From NCBI GenBank assembly GCA_037975125.1, contig CM075857.1, positions 94,730,214-94,794,213 of the forward strand: 64,000 nt of DNA, in the 5' to 3' direction. The notes under the pieces were generated by a model. The model saw only the letters and a list, made by a program, of their open reading frames with translations. It searched no databases and was not told the origin of the DNA. Below are positions 47,153 to 57,906 of the stretch, one piece after another; position 1 is the first letter of the stretch, and each line of letters opens with the position of its first letter. Made by a program: the position numbers and the translations under genes. Source of the DNA: Latrodectus hesperus (lineage: Eukaryota > Arthropoda > Arachnida > Araneae > Theridiidae).

Positions 47153-47547
47153 TATGTTAGCATAACATCTATTGAGAATACATGTGAGTTTTCCAAGTTT
47201 CCTCCTTTGCGATACTTTCTCACCATCTGTGAAAAAGTCTCCCAAAATGCAATACTATGCAATGATTATTTAAGAGAAAAATTTTATAACAATCATTTGT
47301 GGCTAGGCTATCTATTACATAATGTTAGTAAAAATAAAATAATTAAATTTATAATTGCTTCTCTCTAACCATAACTCTCAGAATTAATATTGAATACTTA
47401 CTTATTATTACGCTAAATTTATAATGAATAAATAATATTAGTAAGTACAATATAATCTTAATATCCTACGTGTTTTCAGTAAAATTATAGTATATTCTAT
47501 AACTTATCTCTCAGTTAAACCCTCTATTTTCATTGAAATACATTACA
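47153..47547. other. AT-rich sequence with no supported gene
   Basis: The frame at 47120-47368 partly overlaps the SINE and has no motif. Confidence 0.45.
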
Positions 47548-47560
47548 TACTTACAGTATT

Positions 47561-48678
47561 CGTCTTCTTCTTCTTAGAGTTGGGTTTGTATGTCATTGGG
47601 CACCTCTGCTTTTTCAGCATTTTGTACTATTAACTCCAAACCCAATGTTTCCTAGTTCCAGTTGCTCGGGTCACCCACTTTATTAATAAAGTCCGATAAC
47701 CCTTTAATGGAGTCTAGGTGTAACTCTCTAGTATGGATGATGCCTAAAGAAGTTAATCTAGGGAGGGCAAGAGACTCGCATTCGTAAATGATATGCTTAG
47801 TCGTTTCCTCTTGCGTATGACATTTCCTGCAGATAGGGTCTTGCTGAAACAGTCCCATTTTATGGAGGTGTTTTCTGAAATGGTAGTGCCCAGTTATGAA
47901 GCCTACGATTAAACGTATCTTCTGCCTAGAGCATCTTAGAATTTCAGAGGCAATCCTCGCTGATGATCCACAGATCATACTTTTACCGTGGGTTTGACCA
48001 GGAGTGTTGAGCCAAGCTTCATACATCTTCCATTTTTCCCATCTAAGGACATTGGTTTTTGCGGTCTTCAAATTGATCCCACAAAAAGGTTCTGCACCAA
48101 TGGGAGCAAAAGACGATCCTTGTTTAGCAAGTTCATCAGCCCTTTCATTACCTTCGATACCTTTGTGCCTTGGCACCCATACAAGGATATCCTTGTTTCT
48201 AGTTTTCAGTTCTGTAAGAAGGTTTCTGCTTTCCAAAATCATTTTAGATTTGATTTCGAAAGAATTAAGAGCTTTTAAAGCGGCTTGACTGTCACTAAAA
48301 ATGAGAATCCGCTTACCGTGGTAGCCCTTCCTCATATTTAGTCGCAGACAGTGGATAATGGCCAAAACTTCTGTTTGGAAGACCGTAGAGTATCGCCCAT
48401 GGCTTACAAATAGGCTGGTTCTTGGTGACACGCCACAAACTCCCAGTCCTGAGAGGCTGTTCTTCAGTGATCCATCTGTGTACCAGATTAGATCTCCTGT
48501 TTTAGTTTCGAACATGTTGTTATCCCATTCGTCTCTAGTTGGAAAAACTATTTCAAATGTCCTTTCAAACAAGTATGACTTTTCCATGATGTCCGAGGGC
48601 ATCAGGAAAGTAGGATCTTGAATTTTCCTGGTAATACTCTTGTGCCCTTTGGCAACATGCTGGTCGTACCACGGGTAT
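47561..48678 (-). mobile_element. I-type LINE, copy with complete RNase H (5'-truncated)
   Basis: A 1,118-bp minus-strand insertion flanked by the perfect 13-bp duplication TACTTACAGTATT (47548-47560 and 48679-48691). It keeps the end of the reverse transcriptase polyprotein, the whole RNase H domain, the terminal zinc motif and the 3' UTR with an (AAG)n-type tail (TCTTCTTCTTCTTAG on the plus strand at the left edge). The 5' side is cut, so endonuclease and reverse transcriptase are absent. Having RNase H places it in the I-like group of non-LTR elements. Little decay is visible, so the copy is young. Confidence 0.93.
47652..48678 (-). CDS. RNase H domain and C-terminus of LINE polyprotein (partial)
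   Basis: An uninterrupted frame running from the truncation point to a stop at 47652, with 316 codons from the first ATG (48602). RNase H removes the RNA strand during reverse transcription. Residues below count from that ATG. All catalytic positions are intact: Asp43 in YTDGS, Glu78 in QTEVLAI, Asp104 in SDSQAAL, Asp156 in ERADELAK, and His146 in PRHKG. After a linker comes a zinc motif with Cys258, Cys261, His270 and Cys275. The protein ends DPSNWN. The frame is open upstream of the ATG (HVAKGHKS...DPTFL), so the ATG is internal to the original polyprotein. It lacks its own promoter and is unlikely to be expressed as a host gene. Confidence 0.9.
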
Positions 48679-48691
48679 TACTTACAGTATT

Positions 48692-49049
48692 AAAATTGGC
48701 ATGTCTAATTTAAAAGCAGGAAAACAAAGGAAATTTTGAATTTTTCAATTAACGTTTCAGCTTAAAGTATTCTCTAATTATTTTCAATGATATCAAAAGT
48801 AAATAAATTAATATTTTTAAAATTTATTAAATAATTTTGTTAAATAGAATTTATATAACCATTTGTGCTTTTTTAAAAATACTTTAATAAATTTGTATAG
48901 AAATAGTATTTCTCTGTAATACTTTTAATATTACCAAATATAATTATTAATGTATTAATGGAAAAATTCGATTATGCTAACACAGTTTTCTTACAAGAAA
49001 TAAAATAACTAAACATACTTTAAATGCATATTCAGATCTTTTAAACTGC
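48692..49049. other. AT-rich sequence, nothing identified
   Basis: No motif or frame is supported. Confidence 0.45.
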
Positions 49050-49660
49050 ATATCGTCTGGTGAATATTTAGCATCGTTTGTCACGTTTCCTTGGCAACAG
49101 CCTTATTTAATCATTTGAAATACTGCCGCTCATTAAAATGCAGATCGTTACATATTTCGATCCAATATTTCAATGAAAATGAACACAATTTATAAAGTTA
49201 AATAACAAGTCTAACTATCACTAACTTTTTAAAAGATTTAAACTCAGATTTTTTCAAGGAAAAGCAAACGAGAAGTAAATTTTTTCCCATTCATTCAGAT
49301 TCGTTTTTAAATTAACCTTCTCTCACCGACATCTTTCTCTATCGTTTGCAAAGTTATCTTCGCTAATTAGTTGCAAGGGGGGATGAGGAGAGATTATTTG
49401 AGTTTTCCAGATCCATCCTTGACGTGATTTCTCATCGATTGTGAGGAGGAGTATGCCGGTAGAGAATCTTTGATGTCTAAGAAATCTGAATAATCCTATT
49501 GAAAAAAAAATTATAAATAATATATTTTCCTGGAAGCGAGAGGCAGGCACGTGAAATGGGCTTATTAAAATTGAAGTGGGATTTGGAGAATATTCTTTGA
49601 CTTGAGAGAGTTGTGGAAGTTGGAAAAAAAAGTTCAATGAGAGAATCAAAACGACATCTA
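49050..49660. other. GC-richer island with X-box-like word
   Basis: Patchily GC-richer. It begins with GTTTCCTTGGCAAC at 49085-49098, close to the RFX X-box pattern. The 108-codon minus frame at 49323-49649 lacks a domain. It may be regulatory. Confidence 0.25.
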
Positions 49661-50246
49661 ATGATTAGCTTGTCGCATCAAATATTAATCCCCCTCAAAA
49701 ATGCTAATTTGAATTTTGTGAGATTATTTTTATTACATATTCTTTCACCTGCACTACATAATTAAGTTTTTACTCTTTTCGATTTTTATGGTGAGTTAAG
49801 AATACAGAAAAGTTTTATGTGAGTTTATGTGTTTTATGGTGAATGAAGAATACACACAGAAAATTTACTTTCACAACATTGTCGAGGTTAATTCTTTTAG
49901 GTTTATATATATTTAATAGCTAAGCAAGATTTATGCTTTTTAATTCCAATATTGTGCTTGCCAATATCAACACAAGGTAAATATTTTATAATTTATATCT
50001 ATTCAAGTGTCGAGAGCGACTGCTGAGTTGGCACTTTTATAACTAAGCTTTCTCGTCACATTAACTTAAATACATATATCAAAGACTTATTGTATGCAAG
50101 ATGTATATGATACCATGTTGGATTTTGATTACTGTGTGACCTGGTAAAGATATTTTAATATCTAGCATGAGAAAACTTTTCGAGATAGTTTTGTGCAAAT
50201 AAATAGGCAATTATCGCAGAGAAGAATATTTAATAAGTTCCTAAGC
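49661..50246. other. AT-rich sequence, nothing identified
   Basis: No frame, repeat or motif was recognised before the LINE insertion. Confidence 0.45.
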
Positions 50247-50258
50247 ATCTACTTCCAC

Positions 50259-50623
50259 TTCACATCGGTGCAGAACCTTTTTGTGGGATCAATTTGAAGA
50301 CCGCAAAAACCAATGTTCTTAGATGGGAAAAACGGAAGATGTATGAAGCTTGGCTCGACACTCCTGGTCAAACCCACGCTAAAAGTATGATCTGTGGATC
50401 ATCAGCGAGAATTGCCTCTGAAATTCTAAGATGCTCTAGGCAGAAGATACGTTTCATCGTAGGCTTCATAACTGGGCACTACTATTTCAGAAAACACCTC
50501 CATAAAATGGAACTGTTTCAGCAAGACCCTATCTGCAGGAAATGTCATACACAAGAGGAAACGGACAAGCATATCATTTACGAATGCGCGAGGCTCTTGC
50601 CCTCCCTAGATGAACTTCTTTAG
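50259..50623 (+). pseudogene. C-terminal pol fragment of I-type LINE, copy 4
   Basis: The frame continues from the truncation point through EPFCGINLKTAKTNVLRWEK to the complete zinc motif CRKCHTQEETDKHIIYEC. A small insertion just after the last Cys then shifts the frame, and the protein ends in an aberrant RLLPSLDELL. RNase H is absent. No start codon belongs to it. Confidence 0.87.
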
Positions 50624-50806
50624 GCATCATCCATACTAGAGAGTGACACCTAGACTCCATTAAAGGGTTATACTGGACTTTATTACTAAAGTGGATGACC
50701 CGAGCCACTGGAACTAGGAAACATTGGGTTTGGAGTTAATAGTACAAAATGCTGATAAAAGAAGAGGTGCCCAATGACATACAAACCCAACTCTAAGAAA
50801 AAGAAG
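50259..50806 (+). mobile_element. I-type LINE tail, copy 4 (5'-truncated)
   Basis: A 548-bp plus-strand copy of the same LINE, flanked by the perfect 12-bp duplication ATCTACTTCCAC at 50247-50258 and 50807-50818. It starts within about five bases of the point where the 30.6-kb copy starts. The 3' UTR ends CAACTCTAAGAAAAAGAAG. The 3' UTR has a 3-bp or larger deletion and several substitutions relative to 47.6 kb. Confidence 0.92.
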
Positions 50807-50818
50807 ATCTACTTCCAC

Positions 50819-51299
50819 AAATGTATGTTTAGAAAGCAAAAACAAAACTATCATCTAGTGTTCTTCAACAGTATGTGGGATTGAACATGTAACCTTTTAT
50901 TTTGTAGAGCATGGCTCTATATCAAAGCCTATGTGAACCAAGCTCTATACCCAAAATATTTGCATGGTTGTGGTATCAATTTGCAGATCTTTGAGGGGAA
51001 AAACAACCTTTTAATAACTACATTGCAGCATTTACATTTTTTTCCTGCAATAAAAAGTAATATTTCGCGAAAACAAATTACATTATAAGCTAAATATAAA
51101 TATTACCTCAATTTCAAGTACTTTAATCTAATTCCAGTGAGAATACTAAAATCAAGCTTAACTGTTTTCTTGCAGCTTCAGTGAAGATGACCATGACCAC
51201 TTATATCCTGATATTTGGTATAACCGACAGATTTGTTTTGTCCATTGTACATGACACCTGTTAGACTTCATGTCATTATTATTAGAGATTAAATTGGGT
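50819..51299. other. AT-rich sequence, possible SINE trace
   Basis: A minus-strand B-box-like word (GTTCAATCCC, 50878-50889) hints at an old SINE, too weak to call. Nothing else was found. Confidence 0.35.
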
Positions 51300-51301
51300 C
51301 A

Positions 51302-51576
51302 GGTGTGGCTTGGTTCGTTCGTTCGTCCGACATCGGAAGATAATTAGTTCAAATCCCAGACCAATCGTGATCGCTAATGCTAGACAGAGCACGCTAAATA
51401 TGTCGTGGTCGCAATGTCCTTCATGTCAAATGATATCTCTGGAGTTGGCATTGGGGGGGGGCTTCTGCTTAGGTCCTACTTCTAAAGTACAAAGCCCCAC
51501 TTTCGGAGCTACGATGGTACACATATTGGGGGCCCCACTTTATAAAGTATATCCACTTTCACACTCCTTGTTGTGA
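51302..51576 (+). repeat. tRNA-derived SINE, family D
   Basis: Plus-strand copy with B-box-like AGTTCAAATCCC, then GTGATCGCTAATGC, GTCGCAATGTCCTTCATGTC, AAATGATATC and a G10 run near 51452. The end has CCCACTTTATAAAG. Diverged from the 54.97-kb copy. No target duplication was found. The 88-codon frame over it is chance. Confidence 0.65.
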
Positions 51577-51624
51577 TGAAAAAGGAAAATTCTAATAGCC
51601 GGTCATTATACAACAAAAGATTAA

Positions 51625-51720
51625 AAATAAATTCCCAACTGTTGCAAACATTGACATCCTATGTGGGAATCGAACCCAGAAACTATTGAAAGGCTCCAAA
51701 GGTTAATGTGTTAAATTTCA
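51625..51720 (-). repeat. Possible tRNA-SINE head remnant
   Basis: The minus strand has a perfect B box GGTTCGATTCC (51666-51676) in a GTTTCTGGGTTCGATTCCCAC context. The A box is not convincing and the body is not assigned to a family. Confidence 0.35.
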
Positions 51721-52536
51721 TCCCCCAAATCGTTAGAAAACTAAATTAATTCTTTCAACATGCGATTTCTATCAAAGAATTAATTCCTTTACTTTAATCA
51801 TTAAAAAAGAATCTCTATATAAGAGAGCTAACTTAATTTAAATATTTATGATAGATAATAACATAATAACAGCTAGGTATGATATAAAAACAGAGGACCA
51901 GCTCAGGCATGGTCCTCACCCCTTAACTGAGTTTTATTATGTGTTCCATTATTTATTTTAAATTCCTTTTCACACATGTCCTTAATCTCATAAATAATCT
52001 AATCTAATAAGTAATAAGCCCTTAATCTAATAAATATTAGTGCCCTATTAGATTATATATTTATATAAGGAATTGTGATATTTTCACCTTTAACACAATA
52101 CACACTCTGTATTTTTTAAAATAAACTAATGTACTTTAACAAAAGATTATCATGATAATATTAAAGCATATGATAATATTAAGCAGGTAAAACAACTCCA
52201 GGAAGTTGTAAGGCTTTTTCTAAAGTTCATAATATGTTTTTCGGAGATAGAAATGAGAGAAAAACTGAAGAATTCCTCAGCACTAACTTCTAAATACGTA
52301 AACATTGTCCAACCATCACTCATGTTTAACTTCTCCATTGTTCAGCAGCGACGAGACTCGATCACCTGACCTTTCCGTTCAAATCAACCAGTTAAAAATA
52401 TCTTGTTCGGATAAAAAATGCAATACGTTAATGAAAGAATATTAACATATAAATTTGGTATTGAAAAACAATTAACTATTTATATTTTTGTTATTCCACT
52501 CTAAGAGGCAGAAAAGAAGAAAGTAGAAGCGTATGA
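51721..52536. other. AT-rich sequence with no supported gene
   Basis: The 62-codon frame at 52150-52338 lacks motifs. Words of TCTAATAAATATTAG type recur near 51990-52060. Confidence 0.45.
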
Positions 52537-53023
52537 AGAATCTATCACGAATTTACACATATTAACTCTACAAGAATCTATCACGAATTTACACATATAA
52601 ACGCATCAAGAATATTTCACGAATTTACACATATAAACGCATCAAGAATCTATCACGAATTTACACACATAAACGCATCAAGAACCTATCACGAATTTAC
52701 ACACATAAACGCATCAAGAATCTATCACGAATTTACACACATAAACGCATCAAGAATCTATCACGAATTTACACATATAAACGCATCAAGAATCAATCAC
52801 GAATTTACACATATAAACGCATCAAGAATATTTCACGAATTTACACATATAAACGCATCAAGAATCTATCACGAATTTACACATATAAACGCATCAAGAA
52901 GCTATCAAGAATTTACACACATAAACGCACCAAGAATCTATCACGAATTTACACACATAAACGCATCAAGAATCTATCACGAATTTACACACATAAACGC
53001 ATCACGAATCTATCACGAGTTTA
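52537..53023. repeat. 36-bp minisatellite
   Basis: About 13.5 head-to-tail copies of a 36-bp unit containing AGAATCTATCACGAATTTAC and AAACGCATCA. Units alternate between ACACATATAAACG and ACACACATAAACG variants, and two units carry AAGAATATTTCACG, so the array grew by duplication of multi-unit blocks. There are no unique spacers, so it is not a CRISPR array. It ends about 140 bp before the recognisable transposase sequence. Confidence 0.95.
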
Positions 53024-53160
53024 CCGTATGCAAATTTCCACGGAGATGGAGCCGCTTATTGGTTACCGAAAAATGCCAATCAGAGTAGGCGTTGACTTTT
53101 AAAAACGGCGCAACATCATCGCTTCACGTATTACCTGAATAACATCGTCCGAAAATTTTC

Positions 53161-54312
53161 GTGAAAGCTATAGCGGTGTACACGTTCAACGTGCAAAAAG
53201 TGCAATCCTTGCAGACAGGTGATTATCCCTGCCGGACAGACTTTGTGCAGCGGATTCTGGGGATGAAGAATAACAATCCACGACATCCTGCATTAGTATT
53301 ATTTAGTGATGAAGCAACATTCAGCAGAGAAAACATTTCTCAACAAGCGCAATCAACACGTTTGGTCTGACAACAATCCCAACAGTACACCCCTCGTAGT
53401 TACCAGCAGAAATTTTCCGCGAACATCTAGGCAGGTGCCCTTGGAGATTACCTGGTAGGCCCGTACATCATGCTGTACCCTTTAACCGGTGCAAAATACA
53501 GTATCTTGAGAAGGACAAAGAAACCATCCGCATTTTCGAAAGAAAAACTTTAAGAAGCATCTTTGGTGGAATAAAATGTGAGAATACATGGCGAAGAAGA
53601 ACTCATTCTGAGCTCTATAAACTATATAAAGAACCAGATATTGTTACATTTATCTCAATACAGAGATTAAAATGGGAAGGACATTTGAGCCGGATGAAAG
53701 ACAATCAGGCGACGAAAAAAATTTCTTGGATCACCCCATGGGCACCAGAAGAGGACGACCGAAACTCCGATGTCGTGACTGCCTTGAAAACGACCTAAAA
53801 ACACTAAAAGTGACAAACTGGGTGACCTTGTCCAAAAATAGGGGGTCCTGGTATGCACTTCTGAGGAAGGCAAAGGCCCACCCTGGGCTGTCAGGCCAAT
53901 GGAGAAGAAGAAAATAGGGTATCTACTTGGAACAAGAGCATCCCAGTTTATTGCAGGCTGTTCCACTCTCCATCCTGAGAGACACGTGGTTTGTGTACGA
54001 TGGAGCTCCAGCACATTTTTCCATCACGGTCAGTTATTTTTTGAGTGTCGCGATGAGTTGGGCGTAGCGGAACTGTGGCTTGGCCTCCCACAACCCACTG
54101 GGCTTTTATCTTCTGGGGGCACATGAAATCTTTAGTGTACTTTCTTTAGTGCCCGTGGAATCAGCATAAGATCTCGTGGCTAGAATCATTGTTGCCACGA
54201 ATAAAATTGACACGACATTCGGAATCTTGGAGAGGATGCGTCAATCATTCTTCCGCCGGTGTCAACTGCGCAACGACACACGGGGTCGGCATTTTGAGCA
54301 TTTGCTGTGAGG
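53161..54312 (+). pseudogene. DDE transposase pseudogene split by a LINE
   Basis: Two halves of one transposase lie on either side of a retroposed fragment. The first half reads FNVQKVQSLQTGDYPCR, then LFSDEATFSRENI with the first catalytic Asp, then GDYLVGPYI and LTGAKYS (53161-53506). The second half resumes exactly in frame with IYLEQEHPSLLQ, then FVYDGAPAHFS with the second Asp, a decayed stretch, VPVESA, and RMRQSFFRRCQL...RGRHFEHLL (53919-54312). The motifs match the IS630/Tc1/mariner-related group common in insects. The segment holding the third acidic residue is damaged, and several stops interrupt the frame. Terminal repeats were not found. Confidence 0.78.
53507..53910 (+). mobile_element. 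5'-truncated LINE tail inserted in transposase pseudogene
   Basis: A 404-bp fragment encoding the C-terminus that follows reverse transcriptase in a common arthropod LINE: IFERKTLRSIFGG, ELYKLYKEPDIVTFI, QRLKWEGHLSRM. One frameshift later come RRGRPKLRCRD, LKVTNW and LLRKAKAHPGLSG. It ends in GAGAAGAAG. The flanks 53493-53506 and 53911-53924 agree at 12 of 14 positions (AAAATA--GTATCT), the likely target duplication. Clade (RTE-like or other) is not settled. The host transposase reads through in frame if the insertion and one duplication are ignored. Confidence 0.78.
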
Positions 54313-54543
54313 CTTTCACTAAACGATAAATAGGATTCTGAAACTTTTGATATTATTCATTCGCTTACCGAATTCTGTTGTAAGATCAGGTGGGGGTGAT
54401 TCCTTTTTTCTGCCTCTCAGAGTGGAATGTGACCCCCTGTTCTAATGTAATTGTTGCTCATCTGGATGGATACTATCATCCTTAATTTGTAAAAACAATT
54501 TAGAATCACAGTACATCAATTGTCAAAAGACGGAGTCGATTGT
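54313..54543. other. Flank of the transposase pseudogene
   Basis: Probably the 3' non-coding part of the same DNA transposon, since it is less AT-rich than surrounding DNA, but no terminal repeat was found. Confidence 0.35.
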
Positions 54544-54554
54544 ACTACAGCAAG

Positions 54555-54954
54555 GAGCTCCAGTGGCTCAGTAGCTTCACGACGCTTCCCGAAAACTCAG
54601 CAAAGTGAAGCATCATTTGCCGCGGGCAGTGGTTGGGAGGGTGACCACGGTGTACTCTCCTTCACTGTGCTGCTGGAACACCGTGGGTTGGGGACGTATC
54701 CACGTTAATATGTGACGTCCAAAGTCCTTCCGTTGGTGTGGCGTGGATGCGGAAAGGAGGGTGCCAGCTCAGGGGTGGCCTCGTCACCTGACCTTGGTTC
54801 AAAATGACAAGGCACCTTAAAAAGAGCAAAGTCGTACTTTCCCCTTCGTGGTGCTCTCTGATCCAAACGAAAGACGCTCCCTATTGACTTAATTCGCCCT
54901 TCCAACGGCAAAAGCGAGCTTGGCTTCTCCAAGTGCCATAAGAAAACAACAACA
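54555..54954 (+). repeat. SINE with 5S-rRNA-like head, family E tail
   Basis: A 400-bp plus-strand element flanked by an 11-bp duplication with one mismatch, ACT(A/G)CAGCAAG (54544-54554 and 54955-54965). The first 110 bp contain GTGAAGCA, GCGGGCAGTGG and TTGGGAGGGTGACCAC. These stand in the order of the 5S internal promoter (AAGCA, a GGGC block, then TTGGATGGGTGACC in 5S). I infer a 5S-derived head, as in SINE3 elements. The last 130 bp are the tail shared with 25.72-26.05 kb, ending in CAACAACAAC. Small frames on both strands are chance. Confidence 0.6.
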
Positions 54955-54971
54955 ACTGCAGCAAGTTAATG

Positions 54972-55282
54972 TTTCCGTGGCAATCTGGTTGGTTAGGACA
55001 TCGTTCTCATAATCGGAAGATAGTGAGTTCGTATCCCGCATTAGCCGCAGATCAGTCCTGTTCATTAAAGGTGGGTGAACAGGACAGGACTGCACGGTAA
55101 ATAGGTTTTGATTGCAATGTCTTCCCAGTGAAATGATACCGCTGGGAGTCGCGGGTCAACCGTAGGGGTCTTCTGTTTCAACCCTTTTTTTAAATTACGA
55201 AAACTCCTACGCAGTTATTTACAATAGCTTGTAGAGCCCAACTCTGGACTAAGTACAGGAAGGTATTCTGATGCAACAACAT
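54972..55282 (+). repeat. tRNA-derived SINE, family D, longest copy
   Basis: Head CAATCTGGTTGGTTAGGAC, B-box-like AGTTCGTATCCC, then TCCTGTTCATTAAA, TGCAATGTCTTCCCAGTG, AAATGATACC, GCCCAACTCTGGACTAAG and a GCAACAAC tail. Probable 7-bp duplication GTTAATG at 54965-54971 and 55283-55289. It integrated immediately next to the family E copy. An extra inverted pair (CCTGTTCA/TGAACAGG near 55055-55085) is specific to this copy. Confidence 0.75.
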
Positions 55283-55289
55283 GTTAATG

Positions 55290-55879
55290 AACATAATCCT
55301 TATCAACATGTTGATCTTTTGAAGATCAAACTTATTTTCACGTTGAAAGTGATACGTCTTGTGTGGGAGGAAGAAACAGTTACCAATAGATTTATCAGTC
55401 TCTTTACGATTTTACACAGAATTTCCAAAATTAATTTAGTTATTGTAATGAACTATATCTTCCAGTTAATTGCGTGTAAATATTATAAGTGGAATTTATT
55501 AGCGAAAAACAAATTGATTTTAATGAATTGAATCCACTCAATTGCATTATTATTTCCAATCTGCACCCTGTGAAATTAAGCAACATCAATTCATTTATTT
55601 TTATGCCCATTTTACGAGATCCAATCAACCATGTTTAAGACCACCCTTAATCTACGTTTTCCTAAAGTTTTAGTACACATTTTAAACCCATGAATACATC
55701 TCTTATTATTGGAGGAGTCTGAGAGCGAGGTTAAAGACCTTCTTTAATAGCGAACAATAAAAGGATTTAATTTCAGAGTAAGTTTATAGCCCATAATTTT
55801 TCCGACATGAATTTTCGCCGATGCAATTTTTCTCGTCCTTTTCTGGCAAACAGCCAAAACTTATACCGAAAAAGATTAC
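55290..55879. other. AT-rich sequence with no supported gene
   Basis: The 86-codon frame at 55271-55531 begins in the SINE tail and has no domain. Confidence 0.45.
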
Positions 55880-56160
55880 GAACTTTCGTTTTCTTTTATA
55901 TTTGTTATTATCGTCTGCTTTTCTCGATTCGGTTTTATTTATATTGTGACAAAGATGCGCAGCGATAGTTTTTGTTTCCGACGCAAGCCCCCCATTCAAA
56001 GTGACGTTTTACTGCTGTCGGTGATTTAGATGTTTCCGAAGCAGACGCAGCGGTAATGATATTCAGTTCTCGACGCAAGTTGTAATAAACAACGGGAACG
56101 ATATACGATTATTGATTCCTTGTATCGATATCGTGTTTCTCGGGATGGAACTCATAAAAG
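55880..56160. other. CpG-containing island
   Basis: About 280 bp with repeated CGACGCAAG/GACGCAG words (55978, 56044, 56073) and ATCGATATCG near 56125. There is no reading frame of note. Candidate regulatory DNA. Confidence 0.28.
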
Positions 56161-56389
56161 GAAACGTTATTTATAAGATATGAGTTAGTGATTCTTTTAT
56201 TCCAAAAATGGAATATTTGAACCAAGGAAGTATATTAAATTTTTGTGAGAAGGAAGATTTCAATTTGAATAAATTTTAGAACTTTCATCGTTTTATTTAT
56301 TTCGATATATGGGAATTTTTTTTATTTATTATTTTTTTGGTGAAAACTTTAAGAATCTCGCATTTATTTTAAATAAAAAAAATTGGATT

Positions 56390-56439
56390 CTAGAAAACAT
56401 CATTTCTTAAAAACTTTTTTAAGAAATGATGTTTTCTAG
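56390..56439. repeat. Perfect 24-bp inverted repeat with two-base loop
   Basis: 56390-56413 is the exact complement of 56416-56439, starting CTAGAAAACATCATTTC. A nearly loopless palindrome of 50 bp. Such structures are unstable in replication, so it is probably recent or maintained. No transposon signature was found. Confidence 0.88.
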
Positions 56440-57874
56440 TAATATTATATATAGATATATTTTGTTCTAAAAATATATGTTTAAGATATAAATAAAACTA
56501 TATTATATCTTTAAGTTTAATTGCTAAAAATGATTAAAATACATTTTTTATATGTTATCAGGGAATCTTATATAGATTTGGGTGTTTCGAAAAAGAAATC
56601 TGGAAAATTCCCAACCACACATGGGCACTTATATGTTTTCAGAAACAAAACGTTCATATATAGTTCAGTATTTAATAACCATCGATTGCGATCATAAAAT
56701 ATCATTTGATAATCCCCATCGAAAATCGTGATCTTACCATTTGAGTATGAAGAACACTTTGTCACTCCAAAAAAATAATTATTTAATTGTTTTTAATACA
56801 TTTTGAAAATAATGCAGTTGTTTCTTTTGTATCTGAACATTAGTTGGATTGATATTTGACATGATCCAAGACTAAAAGAGTCAATGCAGTGTCCCTCCAC
56901 TGATGTGGTGTGTCAGTTAGAAGTAAATGATACATGCTCATATGTCATCCTCGTCATTTGACTGTAATACTAAATTAGGCAATAATTAGTTTCGTTTGAC
57001 TCTACCATCCAAAACAAAAGAAAACAATATATTTTTACAATGTAAGAAAAATTGTAAAGTTTATCAATCAACAATTGAATAATATTTAATTAGAATATAA
57101 AGCAAATCAATAGAATTGAGTGAGAATATTATCGTATTTATACATACGCTGTAATTTTATTTTATTTATAGATAAGAGCTTTCGAGAAAATAATAAAAAT
57201 ATTATCTAGTTTAAAATGAATATTTCCTTGTACTAAAAGACATTTTAATAAAATAAAAGACTTAATGCATGCACTTAGATTATATTCTGTTAGTTTTATA
57301 GAACTGTTTCTGTAAAATCGCTCTTTTAATATTGTAAATGACTGTGGAGACAGTTTTGAATAGTATGAAAAATAACCATTATTTCAAACAAATTACCATA
57401 CATAAATCCATCCCCACCAATAAATCACCATTGTTAAAATTTTTATTAGGACTATAAAGTAAAGAAGAATTTTAAGAATTTAATTATCTCTCGGTATTAG
57501 TCATATTAGTTAATATAAGTTTATATTTTATGTTCAAAATAAAGTGGAGAATATTGAAATATGTCGAAAAATTGTGTGTGTGTGTGACAAATTAAGTCTT
57601 ACAATCATAAAACACCTACTAATATTCAATCCTAATCAAGTGATGAAGATGATACCCAAGTTGGCACCACTCGATATCACAATAAGATGTGTGAATACTT
57701 AATGCTTATTTACTTTTTTAAGTTTAATAAAATGATTTTTGATTGGATGAAAGGAAACAAGTGTGGTTGGTAAAAAACTTTATTCTGTGCTTTAGTAATC
57801 TAAAGCCACAAACAGAATAGTAAGGAAGAAGTAATTCTTTTTTCCAAATACTAATTTGTATTGTTTATGAACAT

Positions 57875-57906
57875 GTAGGTGTAAACATTTACTTGTTTAC
57901 ACCTAC
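57875..57906. repeat. Perfect 13-bp inverted repeat
   Basis: GTAGGTGTAAACA at 57875-57887 faces its complement at 57894-57906 across six bases. The GTAAACA arms also match forkhead-type core words, on opposite strands. Confidence 0.65.

Noticed and set aside
48004..48288. Plus-strand frames opposite the RNase H frame (also 47988-48278, 48358-48621)
   Set aside because: Antisense shadows of the intact LINE frame, which has all catalytic residues.
52537..53023. CRISPR-like array of 36-bp direct repeats
   Set aside because: The units are contiguous with no unique spacers, and the DNA is animal nuclear sequence.
54508..54708. 62-codon plus frame and 75-codon minus frame across 54.5-54.9 kb
   Set aside because: Both lie in the 5S-like SINE and differ from any coding pattern; the SINE explains the GC content.
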